Below the pieces are notes generated by a model that was not told where the DNA came from, did no database searches, and saw only the letters and a list, made by a program, of their open reading frames with translations. From contig VWRR01000004.1 of assembly GCA_013995675.1 (NCBI GenBank), positions 1 through 64,000 of the forward strand: a DNA stretch of 64,000 nt, given 5' to 3'. The translations under genes and the position numbers were made by a program. The stretch comes from Cyanidiococcus yangmingshanensis. Its lineage: Eukaryota; Rhodophyta; Bangiophyceae; Cyanidiales; Cyanidiaceae. Positions within the stretch are counted from its first letter, which is position 1, and the number at the start of each line of letters is the position of its first letter. Shown piece after piece: positions 22,601 to 35,549 of the stretch.

Positions 22601-25600
22601 CTCCAGGATCTGTGACAGGGCCGCCAGAATCGGTTGCCAACTCACCTCGAGCATCAATCGAACATGACCGACATTGTTGGCCGTGTAGTAGACTTCGCCC
22701 CACGTCGTTTCGGTGTTCATGCTTGATGATCCGTTCCTGTCCATGTCCGTGATCAGCGAGCCTCCGAGTGTCGTCCAAAGCCTGGGGGTTGCTGACGACG
22801 TTGCGCGAACAGTTCTCGGGTTTGTGCCAAGAGTCGTTCACTCTCCTCTTTGAAGAGCGCTGCTCGCTGCTGCTCCCCAGGATGCATCGCTGCTGGATAG
22901 CGGAAATCATGGGAGCCCCATTGGCCGCTTCGAGTATCCGACAGACGCAGCTCCTCAGCTTGGATGCTCGTGTAGATGTCGACGAGCAGTTCGCGTGGAA
23001 GATCTGCCCCGTCGTTGATGCCTCGATTATTCCGAATGAAATCCTCCAGCGTCATCTTTCGTCGAATGTGCGGACTGTGCAGATCTGTGTTCAACATGAT
23101 GATCGAATACGCCAGAATGTAGGCGGTATCTGCACTTGCAAAGAGTGAGGGATTGCATTCACAATAGCGCTGTGCAAACTTTTCCTGCAATACGGTCAAT
23201 CTTCTGCGCCTCGCCAGGTAAATGAAACGTTGCCAAATGTTTCCGAAGCGCGATGTCAATACGCAGCTCACTCAGCTCCGCCATGTCGGTGAATGCATGC
23301 ATCACCTTGACCTGAAACGCCTCGACGCCGCCCAGGTACTCCCCAATCTGACGCCTGTCGAGACCCGGCTGGTGGCGGAGAAAGCGAGCGACACTGACGG
23401 GATCCGACGGGTCAACCAGTCCTCTGCTCGCTGCGAACCGTAGACCTTCACTTGCATTACGGTTGAAACGCTTCCGCAATCTCGTGCAGTTCCCTCTTTC
23501 GACGAAGGGACTCCATAAGGGAGCGCTCCGAACTTGACGCGAGCCCACCATTCAGCATGAGCGCAGAGCCTTGTGCTCTCGAAGAGCGGGTCGCTTCTGG
23601 GGCGACTCCAAGACTCGTTGGCGTTCCGGCTGAGAGGCCTGCGCTCCCCTCGTCTGATGATTCGGGCATGGAGGGCTCCGAAAGCGCATGAAACATATCC
23701 TCGTCATCCACGCCAAGCTGACGTCGAGCATCCACGAGCGGCTGACTCCAGTCTTTCAGCGAGTGCAGCATGGTCGCCAGGATGCCCAGGCATGCTCGCC
23801 TATCTGCAGCGGTAAACTTGCGCGCCCCTCCGACTTGCAATGCAGAGATAGCGATTCGGCAGAGGTCATCGACGAGACGCTCATAGAGTTTCGGTGAATG
23901 CATATCGCAATCGTAGTTCAGAAAAAGATCCATCAGCAGCTGTTGGTCCTCTGCGGTCGCTTGAATGGTCTGATAGATTCGCAATCGCTGCCACGGGGCC
24001 ACGGTCGGACTCTCCAGAAAGCGAAACACGACCGCGTGGAAAAGGGCCGCAATTTCTAATTTCAAAACTGCTCGATACAATCGAATCATGCGCTCGAAAA
24101 GCTGCAGTGCCGTGTTCAGAACGCTCTGGTTTTGCACCATGCAGTTCTGCAGAACTGTTGGGGTTAAATACTCTCGCAACGAGAAGACGAAACGCTCATG
24201 CTGTAGCAGCGCTGGTCCGCAGGCGTCAATGATGTCGCGAATGAGCTGCAAAGCGAGTAAGCGGGATCGAACAGGCAGCGACTCTGTAGGCAGACTGCTG
24301 TTTTCGGAGATGCGCTTCGAAGCGAGTTTGCAGAGCGCGCGAAAGAGTAGGTAAGCATCTTTCTGGCACTGTTCGATGGGCTCAAGATCCAGCAATGGCT
24401 TTGTGCCGGTGTTGGTGGACGACTGGGAGCGCGGTGAATCCGTGGTTTCCCCCGCCTCGTTAGTTGGGCCTTCACGTTGACGTCGATGCGCCTGATGAAC
24501 GAGGGCTGCTCCGGCCAGCGTTGCCGTCGGTTCCAATGCATCCGACACAAATATGGTCTCGGCGGGTATCGGTGCATTCCGCAGGGGCCCAAACACAACA
24601 TTGACGACTTGAATGATGGCGGCTCGAGCAGTGGTCTGTGTCGCACTCGCTTTGCTCGAAAGATAAATGTTGTATAGTGTTCGCACTGCCGCAAGCAGAA
24701 TGGTTTGGTGGAGGCCGAACAAAGTGCTGGTTGCCGAAGCAAGAAGCACCTGAGTCAATCGGATGTAGACACCTTCATCCTTCGTGTCGATGCAGGAACA
24801 GGCAGTCTCAATCAGATTCTCAAACTGTTCTGCCTCTATGGTTGCACCGCGGAGAGGATCAAAGAAACCATACGCGAGGAGACGATGCAGCGTATCCAGA
24901 GCAATATCTGCTGCTGCGATCTTGCCACAACGGCTCGCCTTTTTGATGGCCTCGAGTACCTCGTTGGTGTCGGGCTCAGAGCCCACCTCGAGTTTCTCGA
25001 TTGCGCGTCGACAGCAAGCAACCGTTTCAGCGTACTTGCGGGAGGTGCAGCTCTCCAGGATTCGCCGGAGACCACGTAGGGTAAGGAGACGAGCGGCCTC
25101 GGCATTCGCCTGGCTCGGACGACCAGCTCTCCCTGACTTGAGGTGACTTCCCTCAGGCGATGCCAATTGCTCGTCTAGTGGTGTATCCAGTCGCTCGGAC
25201 CGCGAGCTGCTCTCGTTTTCTGGCGTGTCTGGAGAGCCAGGGCTCACGTTTGGCTCAGCCTCCTCCAATGACTGTTGTGCCGTCGCGCGAACGCTCGACT
25301 TTTCTTCCGCGCTCAGATCGCTCGATATTTCGGGACTATGCTGTACGTGTAACTCTTTTCCCAGCGCTTCCGTCTGTGAGGCACTCGAGCTGTCACTCGT
25401 GGGTACATCGCCAGCCTGCGCGTCAGGGTCGCTTCGGCGAGTTGCCATAGCGACCTCATGCTCAGAAGAAGATGATGACGACGACGACGCAACCAGAGTA
25501 TACCCGCTTTGTTCCTTCAAAGCAGGGGGTTCAGCATCGCCTACTCGAGTCAAGTCGCTAGCGTTCGGGCTCTGACCCAGTGCGTTGATCGCCCTCGTCA

Positions 25601-25853
25601 CTGCCTCTGGGTCGGTCTCTGTAACGAGCTCAGGCTTCGAGTCGTTTTGGTTTAGCACTCCTTGTACGGCCTGTGTGAGAATCTCCTGAAATGCGAGCTG
25701 TGCTGGGCTCGCGACTAGATCGTTTTCCGATAAACTTGCCTCCAATCGAGCGTCGCTCGTTGCCGCGTCGGTTTCTGCAGTGACCCCAAGCTCGAGCGTT
25801 TCCGCCAACGAGTGTCGCTCCCTCAAACCGTCTGGTTCTGAGCGCCCGACCAT
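19652..25853 (-). CDS. Large ARF-GEF of the BIG/Sec7p family, split over six frames
   Basis: Guanine-nucleotide exchange factor that loads ARF GTPases at the trans-Golgi to recruit vesicle coats. The ATG at 25,853 starts a piece of 798 residues: about 240 disordered residues, the DCB region (around 25,070-24,700) and the HUS region with its NYDCD box near 23,905. The Sec7 domain follows (about 23,470-22,980) with [11 protein letters not shown], the catalytic glutamate in [10 protein letters not shown], and [14 protein letters not shown] plus NRGIND. HDS regions run to 19,652, including [11 protein letters not shown] typical of the family. Total is about 2,060 residues. Frame changes lie near 23,466, 23,191, 22,765, 22,042 and 21,600; domains continue across each without loss, so sequence errors are likelier than decay. 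No intron signals fit, because the frames overlap. Residues forming the brefeldin A pocket are of the sensitive type. Confidence 0.9.
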
Positions 25854-27315
25854 GACGAACTCGTCGAACTTGAAGAACAGAGCGTTTAGACAAGACGACT
25901 TTGTGCGACTCGGCTACTGAACCAAGGTCGAAGAAGGCTTCCTGAGCAAAACTGGTCGTTCGACGAACTCGACGACCAAGTATACGGCCACAAGTTCGAT
26001 CAAAAGTCACCGCCTGGCGCCGTAACCGATTTTGGCTTCGCGGGATATACCGTCTATTCGCGAGGCCCTGGAGAGTACACGTTCGATTCTGTAGCCACGT
26101 TCATAGGGCTGAATCCCCTGAAACTGTCTCTCGAAGACAGATACATTGAGAAATTTGTCTTCAACGCCTGGCCAGGGGAGCTCGCATGGTCAATGCGCTC
26201 GTTTGTATATCAGCTTCTTCGATTGAGGGTTGCTGGAAACGGCTATGGACGACGTGTGCACATTGACTCTTGGATGAATGCTTTCGTGATAGCGTCTTTA
26301 CCAGGCTGCCTTACACATTGCATTGTATCTACTTGACTGGAGCAAGCAACGGATGCGAAAGTGCAGCATGTCCTGCGAAAACGACAGGCACCTGCTGATC
26401 TCGATATGCTTCGAGGCGGTACCTTCCCGCGAGTCCATTATCGACGAACCACGCTCTCGTCTTACGCGTTCCATCCTTAAAGATCATCGATTTGAGGTCA
26501 AACTCCTATCGCATGCCTTAGAGCGGCGCGAGCGAAACACAGGCATTCGTAGAGAGCCTCGAGAAGCCGTGAACACTCGGATTCGTCACTCGGGACGCAC
26601 TCAGTGTAAGCCGGCTACACGCGTACGCGGGAGTACGGTGCTCAAAGAATCGTGCCGTGCCGAAAGATTCGACTCAGTACAAATACGGCCACAAGTGGGA
26701 CGAAACTTGCTCAGCACTACTGGTCATCTCTTGAAGAGCACCGTAAGGCGCCTTGGTGTACTGCTCCGGATCCGAATAGAGTCGGAACGAGCAACCGCAG
26801 TCTGATTGAACGCGAACCTGATTCTCTCCCAACAGGAACAGACCTGAGGTAGAGCGCGCCACCCACTGACGCAGTGTCGAAGCGCCGCCTCCGGAAAGCA
26901 CGGGCGCAACGAGTTCAGTCCCGTTTGTCAACACCAAAGGTCAAGACGAGCTACGAATCTGCCATCCAATTCAATCAATCAATGAGGTTTGTGTCAAATT
27001 TCTTATCCGCTGAGGCAGTCTCTGGTCGTTATGATGGGCGTTAACGCAAGACGCTCACTTTATAGAGGAAGCGCTTTCACTAGCGCCTGCAGCTCAATCT
27101 ACCAATCGGATACCCGTTCCATCCGATGCTGCCGCCCCGCGGATCGCTCAGCTGTCAGCGAGTCAAGATATACTCGTTCTCCTGTAGATCAAGCATCCAA
27201 TGAGGCCGCAGTTCATTTTCAGTCATGCTTGGACACCATCAAAGTATTCTGACACCAGCGAGGCGACTTTGGTCCCACAAGAACGCTCGACTTGCTCACA
27301 CGAACATTGGCCAGT
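25854..27315. other. Intergenic region
   Basis: 1.46 kb upstream of the ARF-GEF start. On the minus strand, 26,674-26,937 gives an 87-codon frame of ordinary composition but without relatives I know. I see nothing else. Confidence 0.4.
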
Positions 27316-27696
27316 ATGCCTCTCGGGAAGCGGTCTCTCTACCGAACAGGCGGAGAGGGCATTCTTCGGATCCGGGCTTGGTCTCTGTTCGTTGACGCGT
27401 ATGGACGTCTTGAGACCGCTATCGATGAATTCCAACGCATTCGTTGTGCTCTCGATACTGGTGAATCCATAAATCCTCGCAAGCATATCCTGGAATACTT
27501 GGCGCTTGGTGAATACGTTTTATGGTTGGTGGAGCAAGCCGAACGCACTGCTCGGCAGTACTGGTGCGTGGTGGCGAGGCATCACCTGCATTTACATGGC
27601 CCCGAGAGACAACGCTTTCTGCGTAGGTGCCGACGGCGGACTAGGGAAGCGTTCTCCACGCTCTGCGAATGTATTTTCGGTGACGAGCTACCATGA
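27316..27696 (+). CDS. Small alpha-helical protein of unknown function
   Basis: 126 residues from the ATG at 27,316. It is not recognised. The composition looks coding rather than random: helical and charged with regular Leu/Ile/Val spacing, for example RLETAIDEFQRIRCALD near residue 30 and HILEYLALGEYVLWLVEQAE near 56, then a strongly basic RRCRRRTRE stretch. There is no signal peptide or membrane span. A two-helix subunit of a larger complex is possible but only a guess. It sits alone in a 3-kb gap between ARF-GEF and the ISE2-like helicase, which is why I list it despite its size. Confidence 0.45.
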   Translation: MPLGKRSLYRTGGEGILRIRAWSLFVDAYGRLETAIDEFQRIRCALDTGESINPRKHILEYLALGEYVLWLVEQAERTARQYWCVVARHHLHLHGPERQRFLRRCRRRTREAFSTLCECIFGDELP

Positions 27697-28902
27697 GGAC
27701 ATCACTCGCATCGAGCGGCGAGTCTTGATTATCTCGAAGCCGGATACGAACTCGGTATCGAGATCTTCGCCGTAACAACGTCCTCCATAGGAAGCAGAAT
27801 GGCTGTTGACTGTGCTCGCCTGGGACTTGAACCTGTCGCTTTTTGGATCATGACCGGGGAGTCGTAAGTTTGCTCTATGAAATCCGAGATAAACACCTGT
27901 CCGTGCTTCCGAGTCGCTAGCATCGAGACGTGGCGGTCGTTCTGAACGCATTCGTCTCCGGATTGCGACATGGCCATGTTTCAGAGCAGCAGCTTCGTAC
28001 CTACGTCGAGACCAGTAGATCTGAAGTGAATCGAGCGCCTCAACGCGCCCCTGGTATTGGTGGAGTGCTTTGATCATCCGTCCCAGGTGGCACGTTGACC
28101 TGTCGTTGCTCGTCGGGGGGTGTCCGCAGCGCATGTACGCTGGTGATCACCCCAACGCCATGATAACGGTAGAAAGAAGCGACCAAGACAGCGTCAGTCA
28201 ATCCGTATGTTGTATTCCTTTGTGCTCATGGATGCCTTGGATACCAAAACTCGTAGCCAGCCTATTCCGGGCCTGCTCGCTGGGATGGCTCTCCCAGTCT
28301 CTCTGCGCAGCCAAGTTGACGCCAGTAGACGGGAACGCTTCGAATATGAACGCAGCAAAAACTCCCGATCGCCCACGTCGTCATGGTGTATGCAGAGTGA
28401 AATTGCCAGAAAGAGACTCTCACAGGAACAGAGTTCTTGGGCACTCGCCCGCGACCCTTCTACTCGACTGACAAGTTCGAGCGCAACCTGGCCCTAATAA
28501 GCACATCGCCAGCTGCAGAAACCTTTTATAGAGGGCGTCCGTAGTGCTAGCGTCATCGTTTTCATCGAGCAGCCAGGCTAGGTCCTTTGACTAGGCCATG
28601 GTCGCACGGCGAGCACCAAGCGACATGACTTTCGCTATCACGAACAAGTGCCGAGAATCACCGACACTGGAGGCTAGAGTGTAGCAATCACAAGACAGAG
28701 TAGCTCCATTTCACACCGGGATTCGCTACAACCGATGAATTTGCATCTTGAGGGATGGTTCATCAGCCCTGATTTGGAACGCCCAGCCACGGACGTACCT
28801 TGATGAATGGCACGCTTACCAACATCTACCAGATTCATCCCGTTCCAAAAAAGTACAGATTTCATCCGAGAGCCAGGGGAGCGACGAACACGCCTACACC
28901 TG
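27697..28902. other. Intergenic region
   Basis: 1.2 kb with only short frames on either strand. The longest, 148 codons on the minus strand at 27,688-28,134, overlaps the 3' end of the small helical gene and resembles nothing known. Confidence 0.4.
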
Positions 28903-31900
28903 TCAAATGCTTTCAGCAGAAACAGAAGGGATTTCTTCATCATCCTGCCAATCTACCACCTCATTCATGTCCATTGAAGTGCCCTGATCGATTGTGTCTC
29001 GCTCTTCCGAGTCAGGAGGAGGCGTCTCAGAGGCTCGATCTGAAGTGCCATCCGTAACTGGGTAACGATCGATCAACGTCAGCGCTCTTCTGGCGTTCAG
29101 CGCCAACCGTGCAGATATCAAGGATGCCGGACGATGATGCCAACCGGCACCAGCACCGAGGCTCGGGATCTGCCGCAAAATATCCATAGAACGCCGGACG
29201 AGCCGAACAACGTCGCCTTCATCAAGACTCAGGCCGTTAAGTAGTTCGGACCAGGAGACACCCCGAGCCCAGGCCTCAACAACACCCATGAGATCAGGGC
29301 ATAGGCTTGCATGAGGCAGGATTGCATCACTATTCATATCCACGGCAGATGCCGGCCGGTACGACCCAAGCGCCTCCGACTGAGTAGCCACGAGCTGGTC
29401 CCGAAGCGGCCCCAAAACCTCTCGACAAATATCCAGCGCTTTGGCACTGGGCAGAAAGCGACAATACCCACCGGGAGGTAGGCCGGAGTCTGCCGCTAGC
29501 GCTGCGACCACCGCGGCCAGCTCCTGAGGTGCCAGACAAGCCAGGTGTTGCTCGGCATGAACCACTGCAAGACCGGTCCAGAGCTCATTCTCTACCCGCA
29601 GTCCGGCGACAAGGGCGCCAAAATCCGTCAGCTTGAAGAAGATATAGCGGTTTGCCGTGTCGTCTTCGGGTGCAGACACCTGCGTCGCCTTCGATGACGC
29701 GACCGAGTCCTCGCCAGTGAGCGTGTCATCGACTCGTTCAAGACAGCCAAACCGCTCCAGAACGTCCACAAGGGCCCGAAAGATATTCCAAGACTCTGTG
29801 GCAGTTGCCTGCATTGTCTGGCGCATGATTCGGTTACGTAATCGGCCAAGCTGTGTCTCTGCGATAGCCAGTGACCGATAGGTCTTGAGAACGAGTTCAC
29901 AATCGGGATGAGTGTGCATTGCAAACCCTGCCAGACGTTCACGAAGGCCTGTGACGATTTTCCGCTGTCGTCGTATCTCTGGAACAGCCAAAGGCGGAGC
30001 CGCCAGGTCTTCCCACGTCGTCATTTCGGAGCTTGTTGGCGTTGCATCGCTCGTCATGCTCGGTACACGGCTGTCGGTTACCGGTTCTGCGCTCTCCTGG
30101 ACTTCGCCGTAGCGACTCGAGGCCGCAAAGAGCCTTCGCCAGTTCAGGGCATTGAAGGCGTCCGCAGTGAGACTCTGTAGCGAGGTTGGAAGTGAAATCT
30201 GCACAACTGGCTCTTTGGAGAGCACCGCAGCGATGTATCGAGGTCCGCACAGACGAATCCGTCCGTCTGCAGCGACCAAGGCGAAACGAAGCGGTGTGTC
30301 GAGGGTGCGCTCTACCACCACGCCAGCGAGTAAGGCTCGCTCTTCCCGGTCCGGCAGCAGAACCTGAGTCCCTGGATCCGAAAACACCAACAAATCCTCC
30401 ATGACGCTGACCGCACTCTCTTCGTGCTGCTCTTCGAGGTAGCCGAGAATGCGTTCCTCGCTGCGCAGACGCTCCAGCAGCTTCTCGTACGCGCCAACAG
30501 CTTTCTCTCCACCATGCTGAGAGAGCATTGCATGCGCTTCTTTCACCTGCCTCTCCAGTGATTCGATTTCATCGTGAATCTCTGGTTTCCATTGGCCTAA
30601 ACGGCCGCGCGACGCCAAAAAACTCCCGAACGAACGCTCCAGGTAGCGCTGAGCGCTATGTAGTGGGGTCCCCGGATGACGTAGCAGATTCAGGGCCATG
30701 CCATACGTGGGCACAAAGTTGGAACGCAGAGGATCCGCACCTCGCTGCAATAACTGAAATGCCGTTTGTGCAGACGGCTCCCAGGCGCTCTGCATGACCA
30801 CGACATAACCGACGGGGTCCATGCCTCGGCGACCAGCTCGACCAGCCATTTGTAGAAACTCGTTGGGTGTTAAGCGCACAATGCCTTCGCTGCCGGCTCG
30901 TTTGCTCAGCGCCGTAACGACTGTTGAGCGCGCAGGCATGTTTATCCCAGCAGCCAGCGTCTCTGTTGCAAAGACGACCTTGATCAGATTGGCTTGGAAG
31001 AGCTGCTCAATGAGCGCTTTCCAGAGTGGTAACATGCCCGCATGATGGGCAGCAATGCCCTCAACAATAGATTCGTAACGTTTCTGGGAATCAGGGTTCT
31101 CACGCAACTCTGGGTGAACCTCAAAGAATGCTGCCATTCGAGCCTCCAACTCGGCTCGCTCTGGTCTGCTCACGAGTTTCACCGAGCCACGCTCGCGAAG
31201 CACATCCGTAACTGCCCGATCGCAACCATTCCTCGAGAAGACAAAGATAATTGCGGGAAGGAGGTGGCGACTTCGCAGACAACGCACCAGGAACGGATAG
31301 GAGGGAACACTGCTTCGAAAGAGCTCGCGTCGTCGACGAGCTTCCTGACGTTCAAGTATCTCAGCCGAGCGACGCAGATTGGGATCCTCCGACTCGCGCC
31401 AACGTTGTCGCCGTTCGCCAGCCGCCTTCCCCGTTTCACCAGGATTCCATAACAGTTCCGGGTTCAGCTGATAGCGTCCATCAATCGTCGACGTTTTGCT
31501 TTCAGAACGTGCACCTCTTTGGCGGGTTCGAGCAAACCCTTTGGTACTTGTCGCTTCCGCCTCGCTTCGCCGGGACCAGCAGCGGTCGCAAGCCATCCGA
31601 GTCCAGAAAAATGAACTCAAGCGGCACTGGACGTTCATTCGTCACAACAAGATCAGTTGCCCCGTGTACTGTGCGGAACCACTCACAGATCTCTGAGGCA
31701 TTGCGCATGGTGGCTGACAGCGCCACCAGAATTGTATGCGTCGGACTGCTGATGACTGCCTCCTCCCAGACGGTGCCCCGTTCTCGATCATTCATATAAT
31801 GAAATTCATCAAAAACGACCGCATAGAGATCATCCAGGTAACGGGCATTGATCTTTGGGGAGCTTGAACGAGCACGCTCCGTTGTTTTCGAAAGCTCGGA

Positions 31901-32324
31901 TTCGCGGTCGCTCACCGGGTCGGCGATGTCCACCACAGCTGGCGGCGTCATGCTCAGCTCCGCCAGCGCACCAGTTCGACAACGATACAACATGTTCCGG
32001 TAAACTTCAGTGGTCATGACTAGAATGGGCGCCTCTGGTCGTATCGAGACGTCGCCAGTGAGCAGCCCGACCAGCTCGACTCCGAAACGGCCACAAAAGT
32101 CACCAAACTTTTGGTTTGAAAGTGCTTTCAGAGGTGTGGTGTAAAAAGCCCGCATTCCCTTTTTCGAGTGCCAAAACAAGTGCTGCCTCTCCAATGACCG
32201 TTTTTCCAGAGCCAGTAGGGACCGAAACAACGACAGATCGCGACTGCAGAATGGCCTGAATCGCACGAACTTGAAAGTCGTCCAGTTCGAACGCGAACGA
32301 TGAAGCCAATTCCTCCAGCTCCAT
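28903..32324 (-). CDS. ISE2: ISE2-like (Ski2-family) DExH-box RNA helicase
   Basis: RNA helicase of the Ski2/Mtr4 superfamily, closest in motif wording to plant plastid ISE2, which processes and splices plastid RNA, and to its cyanobacterial kin. Motifs in order: FELDDFQ, VPTGSGKTVIGEA (motif I, near 32,215), FYTTPLKALSNQKF (Ia), MTTEVYRNMLY, VVFDEFHYMND (motif II, DEFH, near 31,808), ALSATMRNA (III), AAHHAGMLPLWK (IV) and QMAGRAGRRGMDPVGY (VI), then the long family-specific C-terminal helical region. About 1,140 residues. Two one-base frame changes are needed, near 32,156 and 31,515. The ATG at 32,324 immediately precedes the helicase core. A plastid-targeting extension probably lies further upstream: an ATG at 32,680 opens a frame ending at 32,486, but the connection is unclear. 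An exosome-cofactor role is the alternative. Confidence 0.85.
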
Positions 32325-33383
32325 ATCAGATGAAAGCGTCCATTGGTCACGTTCTTCGGCTTCTTCCGTCTCAGGCGCACTGAGCTTTAAGTCTTTCAGT
32401 GCTCGCGTGGCCCAGGCGGGGCTCCTTCGTCCCGAGTGTAGCCACTGGTAGTCTCAGAGACTGCAACTTGAGTCGGCGTCTCCTTCTACGGAGACAACCA
32501 CTGCCCTCTCTGTACTACTTGTGGAGCGTAATGATCCAGGCCCACAATCCCGAAACAGCTTACTGAGCAAACAAACGTCATGTTGGCCATGAGTACTGCT
32601 CCACCGACGCACTGTTCCGCGGAGTGCTCCAAAAACCTCGGTTCGTCAAACGAGGCGCGCGTATCCAGGACAGCGCCCATCGCGTATCTTGTCGAAGGGC
32701 ACCTCAGAGCAGACCCGGCGTTTTCGTTTGGCCAGACCAGGCGAAAGGGTCTCAACTCGGGTCTGGAAAGTTTTCATAGAACTTAAAGGGGGGTCTGGGA
32801 ATCAGCAGCGTCTTTTTGATCACGTGACAACGCTTCTTGGACCGGACCTGGCGCTCGACAACGAGTGTGAGCTCGAGTCTGAGCGGCCCCGTTCGTTTGA
32901 AACGCCTCGGCGACTTGGCTCGCTGGGGATCCGTTGGTTTGTTGAGGCGGCACACGGCCTCAGAGCACTTGGTTGAAGACTTGGGTTCGTTCGTTGGCAC
33001 CGGTAAACCGGGCAAGTGAGCCAGCGAAAGGGACAACGCGTCTGAAGAGCAGGGTGTGTGGCTTTCGTAGTCCTTTGGTAAACCCGAGCCCTGTCACGTT
33101 TATTTTGATACAGTTCTGTGCAGTGATCGAAAAAATTTCAGCTTAGAGATCTATTCAGGAATACACAGAGGCGCATCTCAGGTTCAACGGGCGCGAGCAG
33201 TCGGGCCGAGAGACGCTGTGGTAGACGAGTCTGGTGCTGTTCCATTTGATCAGTGTCGAGCGGATCAACGACTGCGGCAGCAGAACTCATCGCTTGGTCC
33301 CAGCAGAGCGCCGAATCACTCCATCTACTTGGAAGGAATGCATCCAGTCTCCTGTGTGGAGCGCCGAGAGTACCTGGCAAAGG
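32325..33383. other. Head-to-head region with possible helicase N-terminus
   Basis: 1.06 kb between the helicase and the WD-like gene. On the minus strand, the frame 32,680-32,486 could encode the missing targeting peptide of the helicase. Just upstream of 32,324 the helicase frame stays open and charged for about 40 codons to a TGA near 32,455. The remaining 0.6 kb would hold both promoters. Confidence 0.45.
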
Positions 33384-35385
33384 ATGTCCTCAGCGCCTCC
33401 GTGCGGCAAAACTTGTATCGGCGGGTTTGTTCAGAGCGCGACCGTTGGCAATGGCGAAGTATACCGTTGCCAAGGGATGATTCGATGCTTGTCGCTCGAC
33501 GATACGATCGTCCTACTCGACAGGAATGGTAGCTTATTGCGAGCGGTAGAAGTTCATCCAAGCGGGACATGTACAGCGCTCTGTTCTGCTGAGTCGATTC
33601 ACTTAACTTGCTTGAGCTCCATGCTTCATGAGGAGCGCTGGACCGCAAAACTGTGTATTCCACCGCTATCTGGCTCCAATGTGCAGGGGGAGAGGCCTGC
33701 GTCGGGTCGATCCCGGATGGCGGTACCGAACCCGTCGATCGCTATTCGAGAAAAGTGGAGAGGAATTCAATGGATGCCTTTTCGAGGCGACTGCAAGCTC
33801 TTGGCATGGACGAACCACGCTTTTGGCCTCTACTCGATAGATCACTCGGCTCTGGATACCTTGCAATACACGCCTTCGAGGGATACGCAGGCTCTACCAA
33901 TCTGCTGGTATGCTTTCCCAACTGAATCACAAAGCTTTCTTCACGCTGCCTCGTGGCTTTCGGCTTCGAAAACGCCACCTGTGTTTCATCACTGGCTCGT
34001 GCTAGCTTGTGGTAGTATCCGTGGCGAGCCTTTCGCGGGTCTCTTCGATCCGAGGGAACGACCGATCCTGCGCGGATGCGGGCGCTTCCAACTCTATCGA
34101 GGCCTCAATGCGAATGCGCTCACCCCTGTCGATATTTGGAGCGTCCAGAACAGCCTCGCTCCAACGCTGGTCGGCGTTGTGATGCCCACTGGACTACAGT
34201 TTCATGATTTGCGCATGCTCGGTACGGGCGTATCATCTTCGAGCGCTCATTCATTTCAGGGGCACGCTCGATTAGATTGGGAGCACCGAGTACCTTCAAA
34301 CCGTGTGCAGTCCATCAGTGCTTCTACCGCGACTGCAAATGGATCACATGCAGTATCTTCGGCGTCGCAGATGACTTGGGCTGGTGTCGAAGCGCGCCCG
34401 AAACCGTCCTGGTGCCGACCTGCATCCCCCAAAGCAGCCACATTGACGGCCCAGCTCGCACCGACCGCGATGTTCTCGACCATTCGTCCTTTGCCAGAGG
34501 AGGCCCAACATCCAGGGCGCCTCTCTGTGGCAATCACAGCAGCCGCGTATCGCCGCTGTGCTGTACTCGATATCGACTGGAATGCACTCAGCAACGTAAC
34601 CGATGGCAATGAGCGAACCATCGCCCCCAATCAGACAGTCGTTCGATGGTGCTATAGCCCCGAAGTGGAGCAGTCTCCTTTTCGTCATTTGGTTGCCGAT
34701 GATGCCCGGCAGAATGAGGCATTTCAGCCTCCAGCGAACGCCTTGGGCTCGTCTGGATCACTACAGACGGATCCGGCAGCGGTCCTGGGAGCGAATCACC
34801 CTGATCCCTCCATGGCATCATCTTTGGACAGGCGTTCAACGTCTCGGCCGAACAGTCACGAGCGCACAAGGGCAGAAATCGCGTTCACCGAAGACTCCTC
34901 GTCGCTCATGATGATGCGTCCACCGCTGCGCGCTCTTGTCTCCCGTGAGTATCGGTTCTCCGCCTCTGATTATCTTCAGAGCAACGATAACTTACGTGAA
35001 CGTGTCCCTAACTGGCAGCTAAGTTCAAGCATTCAGCCGGCAATACGATACAACGAAACTGATGGGAAGGTTCTTCTCGCCTCTCCGGTGGTTGATGCCG
35101 ACGCGCAAGTCCACCTATGCCTGTTCGATCTGTCGCCTTCGGGTGCTCTGCGCCTCGGAACAGAGGATGGCTCTGCAGGAGCTCCGTTGTTGGCCTCGTG
35201 GAACCTCGATGACATTGCGGGGCCAGCCACAAGGAAACGCGTTCTGTCGTGTCTGGCACTCGGTGCAGTGACTCCTGTACCGAGCCTGTTTGTCGGATAT
35301 GCTGATTTGGTGAGCAGTCCGTGTCCAAATCTACGGATGGGAAGCATTTGATTCCACGACGACACTGCGCATGCGCAACGTATGA
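33384..35385 (+). CDS. WD/beta-propeller-like protein of unknown function
   Basis: About 666 residues, not assigned to a family. Short beta-strand phrases such as MIRCLSLDDTIVLLDRNG near the N-terminus, KLLAWTNHAFGLYS in the middle and VQIYGWEAFDS at the very end resemble WD-repeat strands. The central third is Ser/Pro/Ala-rich and probably disordered. The uninterrupted frame runs to 35,351, but one extra base near 35,319 diverts it; in the next frame it ends naturally at 35,385 with a better C-terminus. No ATG opens the long frame: 33,384 is the first in-frame ATG, and another frame problem near the start is possible. Divergent from the helicase gene. A role cannot be inferred. Confidence 0.6.
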
Positions 35386-35549
35386 CCGAAAACCGAGGCA
35401 AGGAGGTTGACAAAAAAGCAGAGCGCGAGTGCTTGCCTGGAACCGCACGTTGGATAGGTACTAGCGAGCGCATCTCTGTCGCCCAATGAGTGCGAAGTAT
35501 GCTGTACGGCTCGAAAACTGCTGGAGCTCTGAAAACCCATCAGCGATCG

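Noticed and set aside
19652-32324. Spliceosomal introns as the cause of the split frames
   Set aside because: Adjacent frames overlap and conserved motifs continue without a gap, leaving no room for introns.
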